Positions 38,327 to 47,112 of a stretch of 64,000 nucleotides of DNA are shown piece by piece. The stretch's first letter is position 1; every line of letters starts with the position of its first letter. The position numbers were made by a program, and so were the translations under genes. The stretch is from Thalassotalea psychrophila. Its GTDB lineage: Bacteria; Pseudomonadota; Gammaproteobacteria; Enterobacterales; Alteromonadaceae. The stretch lies in contig NZ_CP134145.1 in assembly GCF_031583595.1 (NCBI RefSeq), positions 62,001 to 126,000 on the forward strand, read 5' to 3'. The notes below the pieces were generated by a model that saw only the letters and a list, made by a program, of their open reading frames with translations, had not been told where the DNA came from and searched no databases.

Positions 38327-38340
38327 TGTAAGCGCTTACA
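38327..38340. promoter_or_regulatory. Perfect LacI-family-type operator upstream of the GH3 gene
   Basis: TGTAAGCGCTTACA is a perfect 14-base palindrome with the central CG pair typical of LacI/GalR-family operators. It lies 21 bases upstream of the GH3 start and so in its promoter region. No LacI-family gene is in the window; the nearest regulator is LysR-type. Confidence 0.75.
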
Positions 38341-38402
38341 AAGTTAATCTACCTTAATAAATATGACGACTATGAGCAAGTTTAAATTTATTTATTGTGG
38401 GT

Positions 38403-39365
38403 TTAAACATTCAAAGACCCGATTGTGCTATTAGTCTTTATTGTGTTAATTAATTCTTGCTTTATCCATTGTTCTGCCGCTCCATGCGCAACATGTGGTC
38501 CTTCTAATAATAGCAATTCATAAAGATGTTCTGGCGGTATATTTAACTCAAAAACAGAGACAAATTTATTAGTGAAATTTGAGTCAATTCCCATAAAACT
38601 GGGCGAAATAAATAGATAATCATCTTGAGAGAGTATTTCTGTTATTAAACTTAGATGGCTACTTCTATAACTAACTGAAGGTTTAAATTTTAATATTCGT
38701 TCAAGTTTTTCGGTAGGGTATTCAAAACTTTTACTGTCGCTAATACCGACTTGGTAGTCAATAAACTGATACTTGGCCAAATCTGCTAATTTATTTGCCG
38801 CTGGTAAATTAGCAAGAGGATGGGCTTTTCTAGCATAAACGTGAGGTTTAATTTTGCCTAGCATGGTGTAGTTAATTGAACTGTTTTGGGGTTTTACAAC
38901 ATGGATAGCAAAGTCATACTTTCCACGCTCTAATGAACCTAATGGTTCAGCTTCACTTGGACAATCTGTAATTTTAATGTTGGGAGCAATCGACCTTAAC
39001 TTTTCTATAAAGGGTAATAGTACTGAATGGCAAAGTACAGACGGTATTGAAATAGAAAATGTTCGGCTACAGGTGTCAGGATTAAATTTTCTTGTTGTTA
39101 GTAAACTGTCAATTTGAGTAAGAATGTTTGGCAGGTTTTCTCGTATCTCTATTGCTTTTGCCGTTGGCCTCATGCCTGCACTTGTTCGGTAAAATAAAGG
39201 ATCATCAAATAATAGTCTTAACTTTTTCAGTATTTTACTCATAGCCGGTTGAGTAACAAAAAGTGCTTCAGCAGCTTTGGTGATATTCAGTTCTTTGAAT
39301 ATAACGTTTAATGCGACTAGAAGGTTAAGATCTACTCTATTTAATCTTTGCTCTAATTTGTTCAT
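38403..39365 (-). CDS. LysR family transcriptional regulator
   Basis: The 320-residue product has the winged helix-turn-helix of LysR proteins at residues 10-70 (DLNLLVALNVIFKELNITKAAEALFVTQPAMSKILKKLRLLFDDPLF). A substrate-binding domain follows with the SIPSVLCHSVLLPFIEKL and DFAIHVV segments. The NodD/SyrM-like opening (NRVDLNLL) is visible. It is divergent from the sulfatase gene with a 146-base gap, the classic LysR arrangement, so it probably controls the sulfatase operon and itself. Confidence 0.92.
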   Translation of the reverse strand: MNKLEQRLNRVDLNLLVALNVIFKELNITKAAEALFVTQPAMSKILKKLRLLFDDPLFYRTSAGMRPTAKAIEIRENLPNILTQIDSLLTTRKFNPDTCSRTFSISIPSVLCHSVLLPFIEKLRSIAPNIKITDCPSEAEPLGSLERGKYDFAIHVVKPQNSSINYTMLGKIKPHVYARKAHPLANLPAANKLADLAKYQFIDYQVGISDSKSFEYPTEKLERILKFKPSVSYRSSHLSLITEILSQDDYLFISPSFMGIDSNFTNKFVSVFELNIPPEHLYELLLLEGPHVAHGAAEQWIKQELINTIKTNSTIGSLNV

Positions 39366-39511
39366 TTTTGTTTTTGAATACGTTTTCGTATTCCTTCTGG
39401 TTATGGTTGGTATAAATATACATCATTTGAAGGAATAGTGCCTGTTGATTAAAATCTCATCAATGTTAATAAAGAAACAATGTAATTCATTTTGTTTAAG
39501 GTATTTAATTG

Positions 39512-41275
39512 ATGAAAATTTCGAATAAACTTAAGTTACTTGTAATCTCACTTTCAGCAATAGCTGCTTTAAGTGGATGTGGTAATAATCAGGCAACTCA
39601 ACAGACAGAAAACCTTCAGAGCACTCAACCCAATATCATACTTATATTAGCGGATGACCTAGGTTATAGCGATATCAGTCCTTATGGTAGTGAGATAGAC
39701 ACCCCTAATTTAGAACATTTAGCCAATAATGGCTTAATGATGACAAACTTTCATGTTGGGGCTGCTTGTTCACCTACTCGCACCATGCTTATGACCGGTG
39801 TTGATAATCATCTTGCCGGTTTAGGCAACATGTTAGAAATTCAAGCAGACAACCAATTTGGCAAAAAAGGCTATGAAGGACAGTTAAATAAAGAGGTTGT
39901 TACCGTTGCGAGTGCTTTAAAAGGCCAAGGTTACAATTCATATATGGTTGGTAAGTGGCACCTAGGTAAAAATCAAGAAAACAAACCATCTAATAGAGGG
40001 TTTGAACGTTCATTTGTTTTACTTGAAAGTGGTGCTGATAATTGGGTTGATCAGTCTTATGGACCAATGTATCAAAAAGTTCATTACCTAGAAGATGGTA
40101 AGCCGACTACATTGCCTAAAGAAGATTATTTCTCAACCGATTTTTATACTGACAAAATGATCAGCTACATTGAGTCTAATCGAAACTCAGGCAAACCCTT
40201 TTTCAGCTATGTTGCTTATCAGGCTGTGCACAGTCCACACCAAGCGCCCCTGGAATATGTTGAAAAATATAACGGGACTTATGACAAAGGCTGGGATCAA
40301 CAACGAGATATTCGTTTAGCTAAGCAGAAGAAACTTGGCATCATAGATAAAAGCGCAGAACTTAAAGACGATTTTTCAGATAGCACATTATATAAGACTT
40401 CTAAATGGCAAAGCTATTCTGAAGAAGAGCAAGCATTTCACGCACGCCGTATGCAGGTATATGCAGGAATGGTCGATAATATGGACGTTAATATTGGTCG
40501 CTTAATGGCTTATTTAAAAAGCATTGGTGAAGCTGATAATACGGTTATCATTTTCATGTCAGATAACGGTGCAGATGCCACTGAACTACAAAATATCCCG
40601 CCTTATGAACCTTGGTATAGAGGTAATTATTCATACACTTATCCATCAGATTTGAGTGAGGGTTTAACAGAGTTAGGCCAGAAAGACTCGTTCTCTGCAT
40701 ATGGACCAGGTTGGGCTTCTGTGAGCAACACGCCAACAAGTTACTGGAAAACATACTCTTCAGAAGGAGGGGTTCGTTCACCATTTATCATTCACTACCC
40801 AGCTAAAATAAAAGCAGGCCAATTAACCAATAAATTTGCTTATGTTAGTGACATTCTACCGACCTTATTAGAGATTTCAGGTACAAATGTTGATGAAGCC
40901 TATGCTGACAAAACCAACATTATCAAACCAACAGGAAAGAGCATGATGCCGTTATTTAGCGGTGAAAGTCAGGTAGTTCATCAACCAGAAAGTATGGTTG
41001 GTTATGAGTTGGCAGGTAGTAGCGCATTATTTAATGAAAACCTCAAGCTGGTAAGAAACTTGCCGCCAAAAGGTGATGGTCAGTGGAGACTGTACGACAT
41101 TGTTAAAGACCCTGGCGAAGTGAATAATTTGGCCGAGCAAATGCCAGAAAAAGTCAACATGATGGTGAAGGCTTATGAAGAATATGCCAAGAATAACAAT
41201 GTGATCCCGGTACCTGAAGGCTACGACCCTCGTATGCAGTTAATGAAAAATGCACAAAGAGCAAATGCACATTAA
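39512..41275 (+). CDS. Type I sulfatase, lipoprotein
   Basis: ATG at 39512 gives 587 residues with a textbook lipobox LSGC (Cys23). The sulfatase fold shows the metal site ILADDLGYSD (Asp48, Asp49) and the modification motif CSPTR (Cys86-Arg90) in AACSPTRTMLMTG, then GKWHLG and HSPHQAPLEYVEKY, MSDNGAD and the C-terminal domain. The cysteine must be converted to formylglycine; no FGE or anSME gene lies in the window. Family role: cleavage of sulfate esters, such as those of algal polysaccharides. It starts a plus-strand operon with an SDR gene. Confidence 0.94.
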   Translation: MKISNKLKLLVISLSAIAALSGCGNNQATQQTENLQSTQPNIILILADDLGYSDISPYGSEIDTPNLEHLANNGLMMTNFHVGAACSPTRTMLMTGVDNHLAGLGNMLEIQADNQFGKKGYEGQLNKEVVTVASALKGQGYNSYMVGKWHLGKNQENKPSNRGFERSFVLLESGADNWVDQSYGPMYQKVHYLEDGKPTTLPKEDYFSTDFYTDKMISYIESNRNSGKPFFSYVAYQAVHSPHQAPLEYVEKYNGTYDKGWDQQRDIRLAKQKKLGIIDKSAELKDDFSDSTLYKTSKWQSYSEEEQAFHARRMQVYAGMVDNMDVNIGRLMAYLKSIGEADNTVIIFMSDNGADATELQNIPPYEPWYRGNYSYTYPSDLSEGLTELGQKDSFSAYGPGWASVSNTPTSYWKTYSSEGGVRSPFIIHYPAKIKAGQLTNKFAYVSDILPTLLEISGTNVDEAYADKTNIIKPTGKSMMPLFSGESQVVHQPESMVGYELAGSSALFNENLKLVRNLPPKGDGQWRLYDIVKDPGEVNNLAEQMPEKVNMMVKAYEEYAKNNNVIPVPEGYDPRMQLMKNAQRANAH

Positions 41276-41319
41276 TAGCAGATGTTTCTAGCAAATCAAT
41301 CAGAGAAAAAGAGAGACAC

Positions 41320-42138
41320 ATGAAAAAGAATATTGTTGTAATTGGCGCTTCTTCTGGCATGGGCAAAGACTTAGTTAAAGCACTCGTTGTAAAGGGGCAC
41401 AATGTATATTGTGCCGCCCGTCGCATTGAAAAATTAGAAGAGTTAAAGCAATTAGGCGCTCAAATTTTTAAAATGGATATTACTAATGAAGTACAAGTGA
41501 ATGACGTTATAGCGCAAATTATAGCTGATGCAGGTTATATCGATGTTGTTTACTCTAACGCTGGCTATGCTATTGCCGGGCCGGTAGAAGAAACCCCTAT
41601 AGCTAAAGTGCATGAGCAATTTCAAACTAACGTGTATGGTGCCGCAATTGTCACAAGAGCAGTTCTGCCTCACATGAGGGAGAGAAATGAGGGGCGCATT
41701 ATTTTTACCACTTCAATAGCTGGTCGTGTTTCAACCGGCATGAATTCTTGGTATTCAGCCAGTAAGCATGCTTTAAATGGCATGGTGAAAGGATTAGCTC
41801 AAGAGCTTAATACTTTTAATATTAAAGTGGTCACTATTGAGCCTGGTTGTGTACTAACAGAATTTGACGGACTTCAATTAGCTGACATGAAGTCTACTAA
41901 TAAACTCGATGCTTATTCCGATGCAACACAACAATCACATGACTTTTTATATGATGCCTACCGTAAAGGCTCGGATACTCGCTCAACGGTCAAAACCATG
42001 CTCAGGGCCGGCTTTTCAAAAAATCCTAAATTAAGTTATCGCTCAACCTTAGATGCCAAAATTTTAAATGCATTACAAGCAATCGTGGGCGAAAAATTAT
42101 TAGGCAAAATATTTAATCGATTGGTAAGTCGTTTTTAG
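41320..42138 (+). CDS. Short-chain dehydrogenase/reductase
   Basis: The 272-residue classical SDR has GASSGMG (about 8-14), the NAG motif in YSNAGYAIAGPV, a catalytic serine in TTSIAGR and YSASKHALNG with the catalytic tyrosine and lysine. The AARRIEKLEEL segment fits NADP preference. It follows the sulfatase by 44 bases in the same direction, so the two are likely cotranscribed. Substrate is unknown; a sugar or a keto compound freed downstream of the sulfatase is only a guess. Confidence 0.9.
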   Translation: MKKNIVVIGASSGMGKDLVKALVVKGHNVYCAARRIEKLEELKQLGAQIFKMDITNEVQVNDVIAQIIADAGYIDVVYSNAGYAIAGPVEETPIAKVHEQFQTNVYGAAIVTRAVLPHMRERNEGRIIFTTSIAGRVSTGMNSWYSASKHALNGMVKGLAQELNTFNIKVVTIEPGCVLTEFDGLQLADMKSTNKLDAYSDATQQSHDFLYDAYRKGSDTRSTVKTMLRAGFSKNPKLSYRSTLDAKILNALQAIVGEKLLGKIFNRLVSRF

Positions 42139-42205
42139 TTTTACTTACCCCGCGCATTGAAATTTCATCAACAACATTGTTTACAAAACTCTGATAGGAG
42201 TAAAT

Positions 42206-42619
42206 ATGATTTTTACAAAATTTCTGAAACCCTTTTTGCTGATTGGTGGCTTAGTCACCATGTACGCCGCAATTTATGCTTTCGATCCCGCAGCAGCGCT
42301 AAAAGATATGAATGGTCTAGATTTCGATTCACAATATGTTTTTATCATAAGGCATTGGGGGATCATGGTTGGCTTAATGGGGTTCTTTATTGCGGCATCC
42401 GCATTTAAACCTGAATGGCGCCAATCGATCGTTTTGTATTCCTTTTTGGAAAAATTATTCATGGTTTACCTCTATTTTAGTAATTTTTTAAACCCTGAAA
42501 CCGCTTATTTAAATGAAGTGTTTGTTCCTTTTGCCATTACAGATGTCACCATATGTGTGTACACCTTAGGGTATTGGTTTGAGCAGTCTCGAATGAACAA
42601 ACACCATGCGAAAGCCTGA
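42206..42619 (+). CDS. Four-helix membrane protein, 137 aa
   Basis: The product has about four hydrophobic helices (about 8-26, 48-66, 72-92, 105-125) and a basic C-terminus. AGGAG precedes the ATG at good spacing. I do not recognise a domain. It lies third in the sulfatase-SDR cluster and 18 bases before the frameshifted outer-membrane gene. An overlapping plus-strand frame at 42157-42408 lacks a ribosome site and is rejected. Confidence 0.75.
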   Translation: MIFTKFLKPFLLIGGLVTMYAAIYAFDPAAALKDMNGLDFDSQYVFIIRHWGIMVGLMGFFIAASAFKPEWRQSIVLYSFLEKLFMVYLYFSNFLNPETAYLNEVFVPFAITDVTICVYTLGYWFEQSRMNKHHAKA

Positions 42620-42637
42620 TATTTGGAGTTTAACAAT

Positions 42638-43395
42638 ATGAGACACATCCTAAAGGTTACTTATTTCATCTTTTCATTAGTACTTGTTTCTGTGAGCCAA
42701 TCGTTACAAGCGCAAGAAGATGAATGGACCATTTATGTTGAGCCTTATGCTCAGGCAACAACCATTTCGGGTAAAACCGCTGTAGGGCGGGGTAAAGAAG
42801 CCGATATTACCGTTGATTTTGATAAGATATTAAAAAATTTACATTTAGGAGCAATGATAAATGTAAAAGCTATCCACACTTCAGGTTGGGGAGCAGCAAT
42901 AAATTATGCTTTTATGGATTTACGTGGCGATAAATCATCAGAAAGAGGTGGTGTTGTTGATGCAAAGGTAAGGCAAGGAGAGTTGCAAGCTGAGATTGTC
43001 TATCTTCAACAGCTTGGAGAGGCTTCTTTAGAGTATTTAATAGGATTTCGTTGGTGGGATAATGATATTGATTTAAGCTTTCCCCTGTTATTGGTGGCTC
43101 AGAATATAGAGTAGATGAAGATTGGGTTGATTACTTTATTGGTGCGCGTTGGGTATCCCCTATCAATAATGAGTGGAATTATATGGTTAGAGGCGACATC
43201 GGTAAAGGAGGCACTGATTTCACCTCAAGTGTTGAAGTTGGCGTGCAATATAATATATCTGAACACGGCCAATTAACCATGAAGTACAAATCAACATGGC
43301 TTGATTATGAAGACGGAACGCCAGGAGAGGTTGGTTATTTTAAATATGACACTGTAACCCATGGTCCGGCGATTGCTTATACATATAAGTTTTAA
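42638..43395 (+). pseudogene. Outer-membrane beta-barrel protein, frameshifted
   Basis: ATG at 42638 with GGAG upstream opens a signal peptide (about 1-24, ending SLQAQ) and a protein of amphipathic strands, with WTIYVEPYAQATTISGKTA, then GWGAAINYAFMDL. The frame stops at 43112. The shifted frame continues the same pattern without a gap from about 43090 (GGSEYRVDEDWVDYFIGARW) to TAA at 43393 and ends in a barrel-type aromatic C-terminus (AIAYTYKF). A single-base loss near the TTTCCCC run at 43079-43085 explains it. It could be a real mutation or a sequencing error. It is the last gene of the sulfatase cluster. Confidence 0.8.
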
Positions 43396-43422
43396 TTACT
43401 GAATTCCATGACGAAAAACGGC

Positions 43423-43449
43423 AAAAAGCCAAGCGATATGCTTGGCTTT
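43423..43449 (-). terminator. Terminator between the barrel gene and glmS
   Basis: AAAGCCAAGC pairs with GCTTGGCTTT around a five-base loop, with a T run on the minus strand after glmS and a shorter one on the plus strand. It probably serves both convergent genes. Confidence 0.8.
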
Positions 43450-43473
43450 CTAATAATTAACCGTTAATGGCTT

Positions 43474-45306
43474 TTATTCAACCGTAACTGATTTTGCCAA
43501 GTTCCTTGGTTGATCAACATCGGTACCTTTAATTATTGCGACGTAATACGACAATAATTGTAATGGCAAGGTGTAGACAATGGGTGCAATAACGTCATCA
43601 CAATGTGGCACGTTAATTACTTTCATTGTGTCGTCACTTGCAAATTTTGCATCAATATCGGCAAACACATACATTAAACCGCCACGGGCACGAACTTCTT
43701 CGACGTTTGATTTTAATTTTTCAATTAAATCATTACGCGGCGCCACTACAATAACCGGCATATCAGCATCTATCAGGGCTAAAGGGCCATGCTTTAATTC
43801 ACCAGCGGCATAGGCTTCGGCATGAATGTATGAGATTTCTTTTAGCTTTAATGCCCCTTCCATCGCGATAGGGTATTGATCGCCACGACCTAAAAATAAT
43901 GAATGATGTTTATCGGCAAAATCTTCAGCTAAATCTTCAATGTTGCTAGCTAATGTCAGTACTTCTTCAAGCTTATTAGGTAAGCTCATTAGAGATGTAA
44001 TAATTGCTTTTTGCGCATCATCATCCATACATTTGTGTTGGCCAATGGCGATAGTCATCATCATTAAACCAACTAGCTGGGTGGTAAATGCTTTCGTTGA
44101 AGCCACACCAATTTCAGCACCTGCCTTGGTCATAAAGGCCAAGTCTGATTCACGCACCAGTGATGAACCAGGTACATTACAAATGCTTAGGCTGGCGCGG
44201 TAACCAAGGTCTTTGGCTAAACGTAATGCTGCTAGTGTGTCGGCAGTTTCACCCGATTGTGAGATGGTTACTATTAATGCGTTTTTAGGAACAAATGATT
44301 TGCGGTATCTAAATTCACTGGCAATTTCAATGTTACACGATACGCCGGCGTGTTCTTCTAACCAATAACGGGCAACCATGCCTGAGTGATACGACGTACC
44401 ACAGGCAATAATTTGCACGTGTTCAATGTCTTTAAAAATTTCATCCGCATTTGGGCCAAATGCATCGCTATTGATTTTGCCATCAGTGAAGCGACCTTCT
44501 AAAGTATTACGAATTGCTGTTGGCTGTTCATACGTTTCTTTAAGCATGAAGTGGCGGTACTCGCCTTTGTCGCCGGCGTCATGGCTAACCGATGCTTCAG
44601 TTATTTCACGCTCGACGCTGTTACCGTCTTTATCTACGATGTTTACGTTGAATCGAGTAATTTCAGCGACATCGCCTTCTTCTAAAAATGAAAAACGACG
44701 AGTAACAGGTAATAACGCCATCATATCTGAGGCTAAAAAGTTTTCGCCTAAGCCGTAACCAATCACTAACGGACTACCTGAACGCGCTACAACAACTCGG
44801 TCTTTGTCATTGGTATCCATTATTACCGTGCCGTATGCACCTTCAAATTGCTTGCTGGCCGATTGCACTGCTGCCAGTAACGAATCCGCTGTTTTTAATT
44901 CGTGATGAACTAAATGGCCAATAACTTCAGTGTCAGTTTCTGAAACAAATACATAACCTAACGCAGTAAGCTGCTCTTTTAATTCTTGGTGGTTTTCAAT
45001 AATGCCGTTATGAACAACAGCAATGTTTGTGCCAGACACATGTGGATGTGCATTTGCTTCACTTGGTACACCATGAGTAGCCCAGCGGGTATGGGCAATG
45101 CCTGTGCCACCATTTACAGGAGAGTCGGTTAATGCATTTGCTAATTCTTGCACTTTACCTAAACGGCGCACACGGTGTAAGTTGCTATTATCATCAATAA
45201 CTGCAACACCGGCTGAATCGTAACCACGGTATTCTAAACGGCGTAAGCCTTCTACTAAGATGTCTGCGACATCACGTTGTGCCACTGCACCAACTATTCC
45301 ACACAT
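43474..45306 (-). CDS. glmS: Glutamine-fructose-6-phosphate aminotransferase
   Basis: The 610-residue product (E. coli 609) begins [10 protein letters not shown] with the catalytic Cys2 of the glutaminase domain. It shows [11 protein letters not shown] and [18 protein letters not shown], then two SIS domains (ACGTSYHSG and [13 protein letters not shown]), and ends LAKSVTVE as GlmS does. It makes glucosamine-6-phosphate for peptidoglycan and lipopolysaccharide. It lies 22 bases after a DeoR-family regulator gene, so the regulator probably acts on this operon. Confidence 0.97.
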   Translation of the reverse strand: MCGIVGAVAQRDVADILVEGLRRLEYRGYDSAGVAVIDDNSNLHRVRRLGKVQELANALTDSPVNGGTGIAHTRWATHGVPSEANAHPHVSGTNIAVVHNGIIENHQELKEQLTALGYVFVSETDTEVIGHLVHHELKTADSLLAAVQSASKQFEGAYGTVIMDTNDKDRVVVARSGSPLVIGYGLGENFLASDMMALLPVTRRFSFLEEGDVAEITRFNVNIVDKDGNSVEREITEASVSHDAGDKGEYRHFMLKETYEQPTAIRNTLEGRFTDGKINSDAFGPNADEIFKDIEHVQIIACGTSYHSGMVARYWLEEHAGVSCNIEIASEFRYRKSFVPKNALIVTISQSGETADTLAALRLAKDLGYRASLSICNVPGSSLVRESDLAFMTKAGAEIGVASTKAFTTQLVGLMMMTIAIGQHKCMDDDAQKAIITSLMSLPNKLEEVLTLASNIEDLAEDFADKHHSLFLGRGDQYPIAMEGALKLKEISYIHAEAYAAGELKHGPLALIDADMPVIVVAPRNDLIEKLKSNVEEVRARGGLMYVFADIDAKFASDDTMKVINVPHCDDVIAPIVYTLPLQLLSYYVAIIKGTDVDQPRNLAKSVTVE

Positions 45307-45328
45307 ATTAAAACCTTAAAATTATGTT

Positions 45329-46093
45329 TTATTTATTACTTTTAGCGCAAATGACATTAATGCCTTGCGCCTGAATTTTGTGTTGTAAATCTGCTGATAA
45401 GCCATCATCGGTGATCAGCGTGTTTATGCTTTGCCAAGGCAATTCTAAATTTGGGATGCGACGGCCAATTTTTTCTGATTCGACTACAACAATCACTTCA
45501 CGGGCGACCTCACTCATTACTTGTGAAAGGCCGATAAGCTCATTGAAGGTTGTGGTGCCGCGCTCTGTATCAATGCCATCGGCACCAATAAATAACTGAT
45601 CAAAGTCATATGATCTTAGTACCAATTCAGCTACTTTTCCTTGAAATGCTTCTGAGCTTGCATCCCAAGTGCCACCGGTCATCAAAAGGGTAGGTTCGTT
45701 TTCTAATTCATTCAGTGAGTTAGCGATTGATAATGAGTTAGTCATTACCACTAAACCTTTCTTCTGCTTAAGCTCAGGAATTATTGCTGCTGTTGTTCTG
45801 CCGCTATCGATAATAATACGATTATGATCACTGACATGCTTAGCGGCTTCGATGGCAATGGCTAATTTTTGATTTGATACTTTTTCAGATGACGTTATTT
45901 CTTTTGGTAATGGTACTGCACCGCCATAGCGGCGTAACAACAAACCACTCTTCTCTAATGCTGATAAATCTTTACGAATAGTAACTTCTGATGTTTCAAA
46001 CTGTGCTGCCAATTGATCAACGCTTACTTCGCCAGTGTTTGTTAACTGGCTGAGAATATTATGACGGCGTTGTTGGGTATTTCTTTTTGACAT
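45329..46093 (-). CDS. DeoR/GlpR family transcriptional regulator
   Basis: The 254-residue product has an N-terminal helix-turn-helix (RRHNILSQLTNTGEVSVDQLAAQFETSEVTIRKDLSALEKSGLLLRRYGGAV). The C-terminal sugar-phosphate-sensing domain has the IIDSGRTTAAIIPEL and LFIGADGID segments. This class senses phosphorylated sugars, and its cotranscription with glmS points to an amino-sugar phosphate signal, which is inference. It is divergent from hutG. Confidence 0.9.
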   Translation of the reverse strand: MSKRNTQQRRHNILSQLTNTGEVSVDQLAAQFETSEVTIRKDLSALEKSGLLLRRYGGAVPLPKEITSSEKVSNQKLAIAIEAAKHVSDHNRIIIDSGRTTAAIIPELKQKKGLVVMTNSLSIANSLNELENEPTLLMTGGTWDASSEAFQGKVAELVLRSYDFDQLFIGADGIDTERGTTTFNELIGLSQVMSEVAREVIVVVESEKIGRRIPNLELPWQSINTLITDDGLSADLQHKIQAQGINVICAKSNK

Positions 46094-46215
46094 AAGTTTC
46101 AGTTTAAACTTCTAAGTTTCGTTTCGAAAGATGTGAGATTAAAACAAAACTTAAGTAATAATGCAAATATAACTTTGCCAGCAACAGCGCAAAATGTTAA
46201 ATTGCACCTGATAAT

Positions 46216-46227
46216 TTGTATATACAA
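46216..46227. promoter_or_regulatory. HutC-like operator upstream of hutG-hutF
   Basis: TTGTATATACAA is a perfect 12-base palindrome that matches the core of known HutC (GntR-family) operators, which have the form TTGTAT-x-x-ACAA. It lies 60 bases upstream of the hutG start. No hutC gene is in the window. The DeoR gene is divergent from the same gap. Confidence 0.6.
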
Positions 46228-46286
46228 CTTGTGTTCAATGCTGACTTAATGGTGCATTGAATAACTCCAGTAATAAAAGGTATTTC

Positions 46287-47078
46287 ATGAGCAACACTAC
46301 TTTTACGTTAATTGAAGGCAAGATCCCGCTATTAATAAGCATGCCGCATAATGGTGAAGATATCCCTGATGATATCAAAGCAAAGATGACCGAAACCGGT
46401 TTGTCGGTGCAAGATACCGATTGGTACATGGACAAGTTGTATGATTTTTCTGTTGAGCTGGGTGCATATATTTTAATGCCTAAATATAGCCGCTATGTTA
46501 TTGACTTAAATAGAGATCCAACCGGTATAAATTTATACCCAGGTAGTGACACTACTGAACTTTGTCCAACCACAAGTTTTGAATCAAAACCATTATATTT
46601 GCCAGAGCAATTACCTGATGAAGCTGAAAATGAACGCCGAGTGAAACTTTATTGGCAACCTTATCATCAGGCTATTGCATCAACATTAGATAGTATGCAG
46701 CAGCAATTTGGTAAAGCGGTAATGTTGGAAGCGCACTCTATTGCGTCGGTAGTACCAAGGTTTTTTGACGGGCAATTGCCCGATTTCAATTTTGGCACGA
46801 ACAATGGTGTCAGTTGCGCTAGTGAGTTAGTTGAAGCTATTGAAGCGGTTGATTACTCGCCTTATAGCCAAGTAACCAATGGCCGCTTTAAAGGTGGTTA
46901 TATTACCCGTGCATATTCGAATTTAGAACGTAACATTCATACCTTGCAACTTGAGCTGTCACAACGCACTTACTTAAATGAAGACACGCTAACTTACAAT
47001 GAGCAAGAGGTTGATTTAGTAAAACCTAAATTAGCAATGCTTGTAGAAGCAATGGTTAAATTCGCTGTTAATAAATAA
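46287..47078 (+). CDS. hutG: N-formylglutamate deformylase
   Basis: ATG at 46287 (AAAAGG ribosome site) gives 263 residues, the normal size; a frame extension to 46257 is unsupported. Family landmarks are IPLLISMPHNGEDIP, DLNRDPTGINLYPG, VMLEAHSIASVVPRFFDGQLPDFNFGT and GGYITRAYS. It hydrolyses N-formylglutamate to glutamate and formate, the last step of the five-step histidine degradation route. It is followed after 34 bases by hutF, the enzyme that makes its substrate. Confidence 0.94.
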   Translation: MSNTTFTLIEGKIPLLISMPHNGEDIPDDIKAKMTETGLSVQDTDWYMDKLYDFSVELGAYILMPKYSRYVIDLNRDPTGINLYPGSDTTELCPTTSFESKPLYLPEQLPDEAENERRVKLYWQPYHQAIASTLDSMQQQFGKAVMLEAHSIASVVPRFFDGQLPDFNFGTNNGVSCASELVEAIEAVDYSPYSQVTNGRFKGGYITRAYSNLERNIHTLQLELSQRTYLNEDTLTYNEQEVDLVKPKLAMLVEAMVKFAVNK

Positions 47079-47112
47079 ACCCAATATTTTAAGATCCCAA
47101 GATACCAAAATT

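Noticed and set aside
38403..39365. LysR protein as the regulator acting at TGTAAGCGCTTACA
   Set aside because: LysR sites have the T-N11-A form; this palindrome with central CG fits LacI/GalR proteins instead.
42157..42408. 83-codon plus-strand frame
   Set aside because: It overlaps the membrane protein gene at 42206, which has the proper AGGAG site.
43079..43085. Programmed ribosomal frameshift site
   Set aside because: TTTCCCC could slip, but no downstream fold or conserved partner frame is evident; a plain indel is simpler.
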